Assembly (NCBI GenBank): GCA_016214985.1
Contig: JACRMM010000054.1
Coordinates: forward strand, 1 to 50,421
Source: Deltaproteobacteria bacterium
GTDB lineage: Bacteria > Desulfobacterota > Deferrisomatia > Deferrisomatales > JACRMM01
Length of the DNA: 50,421 nt
Direction: 5' to 3'
Within the stretch, counting starts at the first letter, position 1. Each line of letters starts with the position of its first letter. Both the position numbers and the translations under genes were made by a program. A model generated the notes under the pieces. It saw only the letters and a program-made list of their open reading frames with translations. It had not been told where the DNA came from and ran no database searches. Positions 1 to 8,514 of this stretch are shown piece by piece.

Positions 1-686
1 CGAAAGGTGACGTAACCCTTACTTCTGTCGCCCCTGGCGGCGGATCCTGTCTCTGTTTCCTGAGGGCTCACGGCGCCCTCTCTCCGCGCTCTTGGACCGT
101 CTTCCGCGCGTCCTGTCCGGTCCTGACCCTGCTCCCACCGTTCACCGACGCCTGTGCCCCCCTCGGCTGATCGCCGCCGATGGGTGGAAACATTCCGCCG
201 GGCGACCTCTGCCTCGGCTTCTTCTTGGTTGCCGTGCTATCCGGAAACACGATCGGATAACGAGCCTGTCCCCTGATCCATTCCAGCGGATAACGAGCCT
301 GTCCCCTGATCCATTCCCTATGGAACCTACAGATCAACAATAATGCTCGTGCCAAGAGCGTTTCGGACGTCCGCCCCGCTTCGGGTGCCGAGCTGAGGCT
401 GCCCCCAATGCGTACTTCCGTGATCGGGTTACCTTCGAGGCGGAGTATCTTCCGTGAAGAAATGGACTCCGAGGGGACTTGCCTTATTGCCTCTCCACGG
501 GCCGGAAGCAGGGTTCGGTGAAGCGGGAGGCGGCAGTGCGAATGCGCAATCCCAATCGGCCGCAGGGCTAGCATTGTGGGGACCGGCCCAGTAGCGCCTG
601 GTGCGGGCCCCCGGGCGGGCCTTGTCGCATCGCCCGGCAGTCGATAGAATTTCGGCTGTCCAGAGCACCTTCGCAACAGGGACGCC
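1..686. other. Stretch without a supported gene
   Basis: No reading frame here has a credible product. Overlapping frames on both strands give low-complexity Arg/Pro-rich translations typical of shadow frames in GC-rich DNA. The only structure I can support is a tandem 33-bp repeat at 254-317. The stretch ends at the start codon of the DUF4160 remnant at 687. Confidence 0.55.
254..317. repeat. Two tandem copies of a 33-bp unit
   Basis: Copies at 254-284 and 287-317 are identical over 31 bases and separated by the dinucleotide AG. Each contains, on the minus strand, GGGGACAGGCTCGTTATCCG. From memory, similar GGGGACAGG-type strings occur near IS200/RAYT-type transposases in proteobacteria, but no such gene lies beside this copy, so the origin is uncertain. 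Confidence 0.8.
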
Positions 687-945
687 ATGCCGGAGATCTG
701 CCGTTTCCTCGGAATCGTGATCAGCATGAACTACAACGATCACGCGCTGCCTCACTTCCACGCGCTACGGCGGTTTCAAGGTCATGATCGATGTTCGAAC
801 CCTGAGGGTGATCGACGGCAACCTGCCGCCCAGGGTGCTTGGACTCGTCGTCGAGTGGGCGTCGGCACATACGGAGGAACTCATGACCGATTGGGAACTT
901 GCACGGCAGGAAGCGCCCCGTCAACGGATTTCCCCGCTCACGTAG
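687..945 (+). pseudogene. DUF4160 protein, frameshifted
   Basis: The first 26 residues (MPEICRFLGI..., ending HFHA) match the start of DUF4160 proteins. At about 762-766 the frame is lost. Reading resumes in another frame with YGGFKVMID, continues through a typical DUF4160 C-terminus (LPPRVLGLVVEWASAHTEEL) and stops at TAG 943-945. The simplest explanation is loss of a GC dinucleotide in a GCGC run, removing the first two bases of an Arg codon (expected HARYGG). Joined, the product would be about 86 residues, the usual family length. DUF4160 genes are often found just upstream of DUF2442 genes, as here; a toxin-antitoxin role has been suspected but I do not treat it as established. A sequencing error cannot be excluded. 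Confidence 0.8.
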
Positions 946-953
946 GAGATGCC

Positions 954-1238
954 ATGCTAAGGGATGTGACGAGTGTGAAGCACTTGGGCGGACACCGGAT
1001 TTGGGTGAAGTTCGATGATGGGGTGGAAGGCGAGATTGATCTCCGGGGAATGGTCTCGTTTCGAGGCGTGTTCGAGCCGCTCCTCCAGACCGAATACTTT
1101 GCTCAGGTTCGCGTCAATCCCGACCTGGGCACGATCTGCTGGCCGAACGAAGCCGACGTGGACCCCGTTGTCCTCTATGCGAGTGTCACGGGGACGGAAA
1201 TCCCGAAGTACTCGGACGATTCGGCCGCGGCGGCCTGA
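954..1238 (+). CDS. DUF2442 domain protein
   Basis: This 94-residue protein has the DUF2442 pattern: an N-terminal beta-rich segment (VKHLGGHRIWVKFDDGVEGE), the IDL.....G.F.PL block, then LGTICWPNEADVDPVVLY. The ATG at 954 is preceded by AGGAG at 944-948, which overlaps the stop of the upstream DUF4160 frame, so the two were translationally linked. The family is uncharacterised, small and cytosolic, with no catalytic motif visible. It is intact although its partner is frameshifted. A longer in-frame reading from 687 only reflects the upstream gene's frameshift. Confidence 0.85.
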   Translation: MLRDVTSVKHLGGHRIWVKFDDGVEGEIDLRGMVSFRGVFEPLLQTEYFAQVRVNPDLGTICWPNEADVDPVVLYASVTGTEIPKYSDDSAAAA

Positions 1239-1327
1239 CACAGCGAGCGTTCCGGCGAAACCGACAGGGATTCCGCGCAGACGACGATTTGGGCGCAAGA
1301 GAGTTCCTGACTCGGAAGGAGGTAACC

Positions 1328-2281
1328 ATGCGATTCAACCTGGCAGCCTTGGCTTGCCTGGCCGTTTCGGTGACGGCTCCTGCGGGAGCAGGTTCCCTCG
1401 ACCTGGCCGGCGACGACCTGTGCTGCGAGGCCTCCCTCGGCGCGGCGCAGGCCGCGCTCGGCGAGGTGATGGCGCAGGTCGAAGCGGTCTCGAGCCGCAT
1501 CGACGCAGCGCGGCTCCAGCGCTCCCACGCGGCCTGGCTCCGACACCAGGGAACCACCTGCGACCTGTTGAGCGCCGGCGGCCCTGACATGAGCTGCTGC
1601 ATGCAGCGCCAGATCGGGGAGCGGATGGCAGACCTCCGGCTGTTCCTGGCCGAGGCCCAGCCCACCTCTCTCTCCTCCTGGGAGCGCGAACTCCCGACCG
1701 CGGAGGTGGAGGAGCTCCGGAAGTACATCCTCGAACGCCCCCCCCGGCGCGCGAACCCCCGGATCCCCGACCAGTTCCTGCGCGTTGGAGACGCTCAGTA
1801 TCTTCTGGCCTACTCGTCTGCCCCCGAGGGAGAGCAGGGGCTGGAGTACCTGAACCTGCGCCGACGGACCTCCACGAAGGTGAAGAGCGGAGAAGTACAG
1901 CTGGTGAGGGTGCTCCGGGACAAGGCCGATGGGAAGCACCTCCTCGTCCGGTGTGCGACGATCGACCGGCGGATTCGATGGATCGAGTACTACCTGGTCC
2001 GCATCGGGCGCGAGGGGGCGGGGCTCAAGGCCTTCGACACGAGGCTCGCCCTCTTTCAGGAGGACGCCGGCGCTAGGCGTTGCGACGAGCACAGCGCGGT
2101 GTTCCTGAAGCTCGAAAAGGCCATCGTCCCCAGGGCCGTTGAGTTTGCCGACGCCGATGGCGACGGCCACGAAGACATTCTGTTCGAAGTCGAAGAGGTC
2201 CAGTGTCGCACCCAGAGCACGGAGGTTCGGCGGATGACCTTTCTCGCAGGGGCGGATGGCTTTGTCCCGGCGGCCCAGTAG
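1328..2281 (+). CDS. Exported protein with LprI/DUF1311-like N-terminus
   Basis: 317 residues. Residues 1-22 form a signal peptide with a hydrophobic core ending near AGAG. Residues 30-115 resemble DUF1311 (lysozyme-inhibitor LprI N-terminal domain): paired cysteines (LCCEA), a helix with HAAWLRHQGTTCDL, then CCMQRQIGERMADLRLF. The C-terminus contains DADGDGHEDILFEVEE, an acidic calcium-loop-like motif of FG-GAP/VCBS repeats. GAAGGAGG lies just before ATG 1328, which favours this start over upstream in-frame codons. It probably acts in the periplasm or outside the cell. A lysozyme-inhibitor role is only a suggestion, because DUF1311 proteins are diverse. There is no clear operon partner. Confidence 0.7.
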   Translation: MRFNLAALACLAVSVTAPAGAGSLDLAGDDLCCEASLGAAQAALGEVMAQVEAVSSRIDAARLQRSHAAWLRHQGTTCDLLSAGGPDMSCCMQRQIGERMADLRLFLAEAQPTSLSSWERELPTAEVEELRKYILERPPRRANPRIPDQFLRVGDAQYLLAYSSAPEGEQGLEYLNLRRRTSTKVKSGEVQLVRVLRDKADGKHLLVRCATIDRRIRWIEYYLVRIGREGAGLKAFDTRLALFQEDAGARRCDEHSAVFLKLEKAIVPRAVEFADADGDGHEDILFEVEEVQCRTQSTEVRRMTFLAGADGFVPAAQ

Positions 2282-2433
2282 GCGATCCAAGCACGGGGCA
2301 CGAGCCGCGTCGAAGTGTGGCTCTGGGGGGAGGCAAGATTATCGACTTGTCAATGCGCTCCAACGCGCACGGCTTCGCCGTTGAAATGCTGATGGTCACG
2401 TAGTCCAAGAAACGAAATGAAGGAGGAACAAGT

Positions 2434-2805
2434 ATGGGTAAGCCAATACCAAGCAAATTCGTGGTACAATTGCAAAAGATATTTGGTGCGAGGCCAACAA
2501 AGCCAGGCTTCGTGATGCAACTCCAAGATATTGTATTTGTCAATATCAAGAAGCGAACCGATCTTCTTCGTTTCGAAATTGGCATAGAGGACGGTTCATA
2601 TCGTACGTGGCTTTACAATAATGCTATTAAAGGCTATCAGTTAGCGATGAAGGATCTCCTTACGGAATGGGCGGTGAGGAAGGATATGGATTTGCTCGTG
2701 TCTACGAAACAAAAGGATCCTTGGGCTGTTGTGATACAATATGCGAGGGAAAGAATAGAATTTCTGAACTACTTGAATGAAGTGGGTTATATTAGTTACA
2801 AATGA
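2434..2805 (+). CDS. Hypothetical protein, AT-richer than surroundings
   Basis: 123 residues, preceded by a strong AAGGAGG ribosome site at 2420-2427. I do not recognise a family. It is rich in Lys, Ile, Phe and Tyr, with no signal peptide or membrane segment, and has a predicted alpha/beta start (KFVVQLQKIF) and a helical end (YARERIEFLNYLNEV). Codon use (AAA, ATA, TTT, AAT) is strikingly AT-rich compared with neighbours on both sides, beginning around 2390 and ending at the stop codon, which points to recent transfer. It has no partner gene and ends about 190 bp before the convergent histidine kinase. Confidence 0.65.
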   Translation: MGKPIPSKFVVQLQKIFGARPTKPGFVMQLQDIVFVNIKKRTDLLRFEIGIEDGSYRTWLYNNAIKGYQLAMKDLLTEWAVRKDMDLLVSTKQKDPWAVVIQYARERIEFLNYLNEVGYISYK

Positions 2806-2991
2806 ACAGGGTCGTGGGGGAGCCGAGGGGCCGTTGCTTTGAAATTCAGTAACACCGCTCCCGATGCCGGGAAGCCTGCGCGCCCCCCTCTGCTCGGCGC
2901 AGCGCCTTTCCCTCTTCACCCCCGGGCCGGCATCGTCCGCGCCTCTTGCGGGCGCTAGCCGGGCTTCGAGCTCTTGCACAAGAGCGGCCTG

Positions 2992-5562
2992 CTATCCGTC
3001 CAAGACCTCGCGAACCTTAGAGGAAAGCTTTCGGGGGGGCAGCGGCTTCTGGAGCAATACAATGCCGGGCTCCGAGAGGATCCGCGGACCGAGGATATCC
3101 TCCGCGTAGCCGGACATGAAGATCACCTTGAGGCGAGGGTGTCGGGCGCGAAGTTCGTCGGCGAGTTGTGGACCGTCCATCCCCGGCATGACGACGTCGG
3201 AGAGCAGAAGGGCGATCTCGCCCCCGAACTCGGCGCTCCTCGACAACGCGTCTGGCCCCGACGCGGCGAGGATGAGATTGTAGCCCAACGGTGCCAAGAT
3301 TCGCCCGATAAGCTCGCGAACCGTGGGGTCGTCTTCGGCCACCAGCAGCGTTTCGCCGCCTCGTGATAGCGCCTCCGGCTGCCGCACCGCCTCTTGCGCG
3401 GACTCCGTCACCGTCACAGCCGGAAGGTACACGTGGAGCGCGGAGCCTTCGCCCGGCCGACTCTCGACCAGGATGTATCCGTTGTGCTGCCGGACGATGC
3501 CGTAGACGGTCGCAAGCCCGAGGCCGGTCCCTTTCCCTGACTCCTTCGTCGTGAAGAAGGGCTCGAAGAGGTGGTTTTGTACCTCCGGGCTCATCCCAGT
3601 GCCGGTGTCCCGCACCGACAGGCGCACATACTCGCCCGAAAGTCGCAAGCCTTCGCCCATCTCCTCGTCGACCAGGGTCAGCTGGCGGGTCTCGAGGGTG
3701 AGGGTACCTCCCGCCGGCATGGCGTCCCTCGCATTGACTGCCAGGTTCATCACCACCTGCTCCAGTTGCCTCGCGTCCGCCAGCACGGAGCGCAACCGCG
3801 CGTCCGCCTTGATCTGGACGACCACGTCCTCCCCGATCATCCGGCCCAGCATCTTGCGGAGTCCCCGAAGGATGGCGTTCACGTCGACGCACTTGACCTC
3901 GAGAACCTGCGTCCGGCTGAAGGCCAGCAGCTGGCGCGTGAGGTCCGTCGCCCTCTCGCCGGTTTCTCGGATCGTCGTCAGGGTCTCCCGCAGGGGGCTC
4001 CCCTCCTCCGCCTCCTCAAGGGCCAGGTCGGCGAACCCGTTGATCACGCAGAGGAGGTTGTTGAAGTCGTGGGCGACGCCGCCAGCCAGTCGGCCCACGG
4101 TCTGCATCTTCTGCGCCTGGATGAGCTGCGACTGCAGCCTCTCGTGCTCCTCCATCGCTTTCTTGCTGGCCGTGACGTCCCGGACGATGTGAACGAGTCC
4201 GATGATCTGGCCAGCCTTGTCGAGCCGGGGCAGGCACTGAAGCTCCAGGTGCTTGCGCAGATGGGGCTCCTGCCTCTCGAACACCGCGGCCCGGCCGGTC
4301 TTCAGCGTCTGGCAGCTGGGACACCCCTCCGGCGGGGAGTCGGTGCCGTGGTAGATCTGGTAGCACTTGCGCCCGACGATCTCCTCCTGCGGGAGACCGA
4401 ACATCTTCTCCGAGGCGGTCTTGTTGGCCTGGAGGATGGTCGACTGGCGGTCGTGCACCGTGATGACCTGATCGATCGTGTCGAAGGTCTCCTCCCACTC
4501 CTCCTTCGACTCGATGAGCCGGTCCTCCACCGTCTTGCGCCTCTCGACTTCCTGTTCCAAGGCAAGGCAGTTCGCGCTCAGCCGCGCCGCGGCAATCCCG
4601 AGCTCGCGTTCGCCGAAGAGGATCGCACCTCCCAGAAGCAGGCCCGTCGAGAGAATGGAGAAGACGAGAGAAAGCTGGATCGTCTTCCCGTGCTCTTGTA
4701 TGGCGCGCTGGGCTGCCTTCCCGTGGCTGTGGACCGTCCGAGGAGACTCGACGCGCAGCAACAGCGCCGGCCTTCCCAAGAGATCCTTCACCGCTGTGTA
4801 GCCGGCGATGACCTTCTCGTCCACCGCCCGAACCGCGATCGGGGTCTTCGCGGAGAGAGCCCCGGCGGCCTGGCGAAAATCCTCCGGCAGGTTCTTCTCG
4901 TCCGCCCGTTGCCGCGCAATGGTCAGATGGATGATCGCGGAGAGCTGATGGAATTCTGCGTTGTCCAGGAAGCGCCCGAAGACCATCGAGCCACGGACAG
5001 GCCCGGCTCCGTCGCTCTGGACGATGGGCCTTGAGGCGAGCAGGATCGGCCGGTCGGGGAGCATCATCAGGCCAGCCCGCGCACTCCGGGGACTCTCGTG
5101 CTTGAGGAGAATTCCGTTCGGAGACAGGTATGGTCTTAGATGCTCGGAGATTGGAATAGACTTGCCAGCCGCACTGTCGAATGCCGCTGAGAATACGATT
5201 CTGCCGTCGCGATTGGCGATTACGATAAGATTGATTCTTACGGCAGCGAGCCCATTGTCTTGAAGGTTGGATTTCCGGTAGGCTTCGTTCTGGTCCACAA
5301 CGAATTGGCACGTGTCGTCCCATTGCGCCCAATCCGCTAATTGAAGATTCAGGTTCTCTACGCTGTTGTTGAGGGCTCCCAAGACTCTCTGGACGTTCTT
5401 GGTGGCGTCCAGCTCTTCTACCTTTCCGAAGCTTTCGAGCAAGTCTCTCTCGACTTTTCTGAAGCCGCCCTGCACTACGTTCCTTGAGATGACGTAGAGG
5501 AAGATGATCTGGGCGACCAGGGTGAAACCGAGGATCGCGAGTCTCTTGCGGCGAACCGTCAC
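2992..5562 (-). CDS. Hybrid sensor histidine kinase (CHASE4-PAS-HisKA-HATPase-REC)
   Basis: 856 residues. Membrane segment at about 9-25; periplasmic CHASE4-type sensor at about 30-285 (AQWDDTCQFV signature); second membrane segment at about 293-313; PAS domain at about 350-470; HisKA with phospho-acceptor His498 in VAHDFNNLL; HATPase_c with N box (NLAVNARDAM), G1 (DTGTGM), F (FEPFFTTK) and G2 (GKGTGLGL); C-terminal receiver with Asp789 in LLSDVVMPGMDG and Lys in LLQKP. All catalytic motifs look intact. It lies 13 bp downstream of the response regulator at 5576-6328, so the two are co-transcribed. The PAS contains several Cys (KCYQIY, GCPSC), a possible redox or metal site. The part encoding the sensor is visibly less GC-rich than the kinase part. 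Confidence 0.95.
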   Translation of the reverse strand: MTVRRKRLAILGFTLVAQIIFLYVISRNVVQGGFRKVERDLLESFGKVEELDATKNVQRVLGALNNSVENLNLQLADWAQWDDTCQFVVDQNEAYRKSNLQDNGLAAVRINLIVIANRDGRIVFSAAFDSAAGKSIPISEHLRPYLSPNGILLKHESPRSARAGLMMLPDRPILLASRPIVQSDGAGPVRGSMVFGRFLDNAEFHQLSAIIHLTIARQRADEKNLPEDFRQAAGALSAKTPIAVRAVDEKVIAGYTAVKDLLGRPALLLRVESPRTVHSHGKAAQRAIQEHGKTIQLSLVFSILSTGLLLGGAILFGERELGIAAARLSANCLALEQEVERRKTVEDRLIESKEEWEETFDTIDQVITVHDRQSTILQANKTASEKMFGLPQEEIVGRKCYQIYHGTDSPPEGCPSCQTLKTGRAAVFERQEPHLRKHLELQCLPRLDKAGQIIGLVHIVRDVTASKKAMEEHERLQSQLIQAQKMQTVGRLAGGVAHDFNNLLCVINGFADLALEEAEEGSPLRETLTTIRETGERATDLTRQLLAFSRTQVLEVKCVDVNAILRGLRKMLGRMIGEDVVVQIKADARLRSVLADARQLEQVVMNLAVNARDAMPAGGTLTLETRQLTLVDEEMGEGLRLSGEYVRLSVRDTGTGMSPEVQNHLFEPFFTTKESGKGTGLGLATVYGIVRQHNGYILVESRPGEGSALHVYLPAVTVTESAQEAVRQPEALSRGGETLLVAEDDPTVRELIGRILAPLGYNLILAASGPDALSRSAEFGGEIALLLSDVVMPGMDGPQLADELRARHPRLKVIFMSGYAEDILGPRILSEPGIVLLQKPLPPRKLSSKVREVLDG

Positions 5563-5575
5563 GGCGCGTTCTTCC

Positions 5576-6328
5576 TCATCGGCCCGTCCACAGCACGTGG
5601 ACGGTACCTGACCAGCCGGAGGGGGTTTCGATGGAAGCCTGTCTCATGAGCAGATCGGCCCGATCGGAGAGCTCCCGGGGGTCGCAAACCCTCCCCAGCA
5701 GGTCCGACGACGACCCGGCGCCGAGAAGACGACACGCCTCCGCGTTGACCAGGAGCACCCGGTCGTCCTTCCCCAGGACGACCACGCCTGCCGGCATGGC
5801 GTCGAGGGCAGACCGAGCCAGGTCGACACCGAGCCACGCGAAGTCGGAGGAGTCGAGCTCCGCCGCGAGGGCCTCGGCCGCCGACACCTCTGCTTGTTGG
5901 GCCTCCAGCTCCGCGACGAGCCGATGATTCTCCCGACGCAACTGGGCGGCCTCCACGACCTCGCGAATCGTGTGTTGAATCACCGAGAGCTTGGAGGTCT
6001 TGATCAGGAACTTGTAGACAAAGCCTTCATTGACGGCGTCGAGAATGCTTTCGACTTCGGCATACCCGGAGAGGATGATTCTCGCGGTCAAAGGGGATCT
6101 GCGCCGCAGGATGCGGAGCAACTCCACGCCGGTCATCCCCGGCATCTTCTGGTCCGATACGACGACGTCGTAGGGCCCCTCAGCGTCGAACTTGGCGAGT
6201 GCCTCCTGGCCCGAGGACGCAAACCCGATGTCCCACGGCTCGCGCGAGAACGCCACCCCTAACATCTTGAGGATGGCTTTCTCATCGTCGACGAAGAGGA
6301 CGCGCGGAGAAGACAGGGGGGTCGTCAT
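5576..6328 (-). CDS. Response regulator with REC and C-terminal PAS-like domain
   Basis: 250 residues. The receiver domain (about 8-125) has the acidic pair DDE at 14-16, phospho-acceptor Asp59 in VVVSDQKMPGM, Ser/Thr in IILSGY and Lys in FLIKT. A coiled linker (about 130-165, LRRENHRLVAELEAQQAE) leads to a PAS-like fold (ALDAMPAGVVVLGKDDRVLLVNAEACRLLG) at 175-250. No DNA-binding or enzymatic output domain follows, so it probably signals through protein contact, most likely with the kinase encoded 13 bp downstream. I chose ATG 6328 because AGTGAGGAAACG precedes it; an in-frame ATG at 6418 would add 30 residues lacking family similarity. Confidence 0.88.
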   Translation of the reverse strand: MTTPLSSPRVLFVDDEKAILKMLGVAFSREPWDIGFASSGQEALAKFDAEGPYDVVVSDQKMPGMTGVELLRILRRRSPLTARIILSGYAEVESILDAVNEGFVYKFLIKTSKLSVIQHTIREVVEAAQLRRENHRLVAELEAQQAEVSAAEALAAELDSSDFAWLGVDLARSALDAMPAGVVVLGKDDRVLLVNAEACRLLGAGSSSDLLGRVCDPRELSDRADLLMRQASIETPSGWSGTVHVLWTGR

Positions 6329-6464
6329 CGTTTCCTCACTCTGGATGCTTCGATGCTCCGTCCGGTGCCGTTGCGCGAAGCCCGCCACCGCGGAAAGCTC
6401 CCTGTGTGACACCAACACGGTACGGTTCCGCTTCCACGTTCCGCACGTCGGTCTTGCCGGTGGC

Positions 6465-7778
6465 TTAGGTGGTGCGTCGAGCCTGCGCTTGGATCATGTC
6501 GTACAAGTTTCTCAGGGAGCCTGTCAGGCGCGGACAGGTGAAATAGTCGCCTTTGGCCACGGTAACGAGAGGGTGGCCGTCCAATAAGAACGGTACGCTC
6601 TTTGCCACGCACGTGATCTGGTCCGTCTTATGCTCGCACTCTTCCAGCTGACACAGAAAGACGGTGGGGACCTTGTCGCCCGTGATCGGCCAAAGGATCG
6701 GAGATCCCTGGGGTCTAGGGCAACTCTTCGCGATGAGGGAGGCTCGTTCGAGGATGATCGCCCTGATTTTGGGCAGGTACAGCCGGGCGAGAGCGCGAAC
6801 CGCGGAGGAGTCGACGTACTTCTGTTCCGCAAGGTGGGTGATGGCCTTGATGGCTTCGAAACAGCTTCCGCTGAAGGCGCCGCCCATGAAGTCGAGAAAC
6901 ACGTTGACGGCCGTCAGCACCCTCTCCGGTGCCGAGAGGGACTCCGGAGCGCAGAGCGCGGGCCGCCCCGACTCATCGCACACGCGATGGTGATGCTCCA
7001 CCGCGCGGACCACCACAGGGTCTGCGCCCAGATCCGCGGCGAGTCGAGCGGAGCGCGCAGGGTGACCTTTGGAGTCTCCCGAGGGGTCCGTGATGATGCC
7101 TAGATCCTGCAAGAGCGCAGCCAGCCCCACCGGCCTCACGCGCTCCTTCTGCGCCGGCATCTCGGCTGGTCCGAGGCAGATGACCGACACCGCCATCGCG
7201 AGAAAGGCGGCTTCGATGCTGCGTTCGAGGGCAGATAAGCCCCCTGGTCTCGGCAGGACCGGGAGAAAGACCTCGGGTGCGCGTTCTCGGGCGAGGAGCG
7301 ACTCCAGGATTTCGTCGAAGCAGTGCTGAACGCACCGCAATTCGGACGAAGCGGCGACCAGGTCGAAGATCCGCTTGGGTCCCTCGTTGCGGTTTGTCTG
7401 GGTCTTTCGGACGAGGGCCGTGAACCGCGTGCGAATCTGGGTCCGGAAGTGCTCGAGGGTCGGTTCGCTGGGGCTGAAGCGGATGGGTCCGAGGGGGTGC
7501 TCCCAGCACTTCACCTGTCGGGAGATGAGAGCCTTCAGATAGGAGGGGCTGAGGACGACGTCTCTGGCGAGAAGTGACGCCCCGTCGGACGCGTCGCGAA
7601 CGGGAGCAGCGAGCCGAAACTCCGTACGGAAGAGTCCCCTTTCCTCGAGAAGTCCGACCGCATCCTGGGGCGCGGTCGACCCGCTCAAGAGGGTCCGCTT
7701 CAGTTCCGTGAGATCCTCGCCCAGTTCGACGGCGAGAAACGACAGCAGGTCCTCGTAGCCGATTCCGTCCCCTGGCAT
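6465..7778 (-). CDS. Degenerate HD-GYP/HD domain protein
   Basis: 437 residues. The C-terminal half follows the HD-GYP layout: ALLQDLGIITDP, HPARSARLAADLG, AVEHHHRVCDESGRP, then APERVLTAVNVFLDFMGG. The metal-binding HD pair is QD and the GYP triad region reads GRP, so c-di-GMP phosphodiesterase activity is doubtful; it may bind nucleotide or protein instead. The N-terminal 130 residues are helical and not recognised. A Cys-rich tail (CQLEECEHKTDQITC) follows the HD region and could hold a metal. GGGGGA sits before ATG 7778; another in-frame ATG lies at 7826. It is upstream of the response regulator/kinase pair on the same strand, with a 136-bp gap. Confidence 0.7.
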   Translation of the reverse strand: MPGDGIGYEDLLSFLAVELGEDLTELKRTLLSGSTAPQDAVGLLEERGLFRTEFRLAAPVRDASDGASLLARDVVLSPSYLKALISRQVKCWEHPLGPIRFSPSEPTLEHFRTQIRTRFTALVRKTQTNRNEGPKRIFDLVAASSELRCVQHCFDEILESLLARERAPEVFLPVLPRPGGLSALERSIEAAFLAMAVSVICLGPAEMPAQKERVRPVGLAALLQDLGIITDPSGDSKGHPARSARLAADLGADPVVVRAVEHHHRVCDESGRPALCAPESLSAPERVLTAVNVFLDFMGGAFSGSCFEAIKAITHLAEQKYVDSSAVRALARLYLPKIRAIILERASLIAKSCPRPQGSPILWPITGDKVPTVFLCQLEECEHKTDQITCVAKSVPFLLDGHPLVTVAKGDYFTCPRLTGSLRNLYDMIQAQARRTT

Positions 7779-8514
7779 GGCATTCCCCCGCGCGGAGAGC
7801 CGAGGCAAGCGAGAGTCGCGGATCATTGTAAATTCCCGCGCCCGTGCGCCCCGCCCCTTGATGCCCGTACTTTATCGGCGCGGTTGCAGAAGCTCTTGAG
7901 GAGCGGTTCCCAGAGGCCAGAAGTCGCACCGGGGATGATGACTTTCAGCAGATCGAGGGGTGTCTCCCAGGTGGGGTACGACGCTCTCTTCCGTCCAGAA
8001 TCGAATCAGGAACCGTGGGGACGAAGTTTTCGTACTGATGTATCGGGCGGGTTGGTGCGGCGAAGCCGGGGCGTCCCCTGCGTGGTTCCCGACGCTCTCT
8101 TCTGGACAGAGAGAGGGGGTCCTCCGGGGGGACGTCCTTCGAGGGGACATTGTTGCCCGTACTGGTTCATGAGACGGCCCATCACGAAACGTCAAAGAAA
8201 TCCGCGTCCCCAAGCCTTGACCAGTGGTGCCGACGACGCGGACGAGAAGGGCAAGACGTAAGAGGCGCCCGGCTCCCGCTCGAGCCGAGGATTCCTTCGA
8301 CTGGGGTGCTCTCCTGGAGGGGGCGCCCCATCTTTTCTTGGGGGACCACGGGCACGTTGCTCGCGCTTTGAGTGTCCAGCCGATTCGCGGTGGTCGGCCG
8401 GGGCGTCTTCCACCGGTGGTTTCCGATTCTCTCTTTCGTTCAGGAGCAGAGCGCTGTTCACCTTGGGATTTTGCGTCTTCGACAGCTCTCCTTTGATGTC
8501 GACGGAATCGGGCG
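7779..8514. other. Long intergenic stretch with imperfect repeats
   Basis: No convincing gene lies in this stretch. Short frames on both strands are GC-shadow translations. It contains three imperfect copies of a roughly 45-bp unit (annotated separately) and related GGGG-rich strings around 8110-8160 and 8303-8342. It separates genes transcribed leftward on both sides, so it also serves as the downstream region of the DUF2339 gene, though no clear hairpin-plus-T terminator is visible. Confidence 0.6.
7957..8445. repeat. Three dispersed imperfect copies of a ~45-bp unit
   Basis: Copies start near 7957, 8068 and 8400. Each begins GGGGYGTC, has a short variable CC-rich part, then GTGG...CGAYGCTCTCTT or a close variant, and ends in a TC/AG-rich tail with CAGAA, CAGAG or CAGGAG. 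Spacings are about 110 and 330 bp, so this is not a tandem array or a CRISPR. They may be miniature mobile-element fragments or remnants of one duplicated leader. I recognise no named family. Confidence 0.5.

Noticed and set aside
68..727. A 219-codon minus-strand frame at the window start
   Set aside because: Contains a repeat from the 33-bp tandem unit and Arg/Ser-rich low-complexity sequence, with no family similarity.
3571..5034. A 487-codon plus-strand frame opposite the histidine kinase
   Set aside because: The kinase motifs on the minus strand are complete; the opposite frame is compositionally a shadow.
7957..8445. CRISPR array
   Set aside because: Copies are imperfect, unevenly spaced, and no cas genes are in the window.
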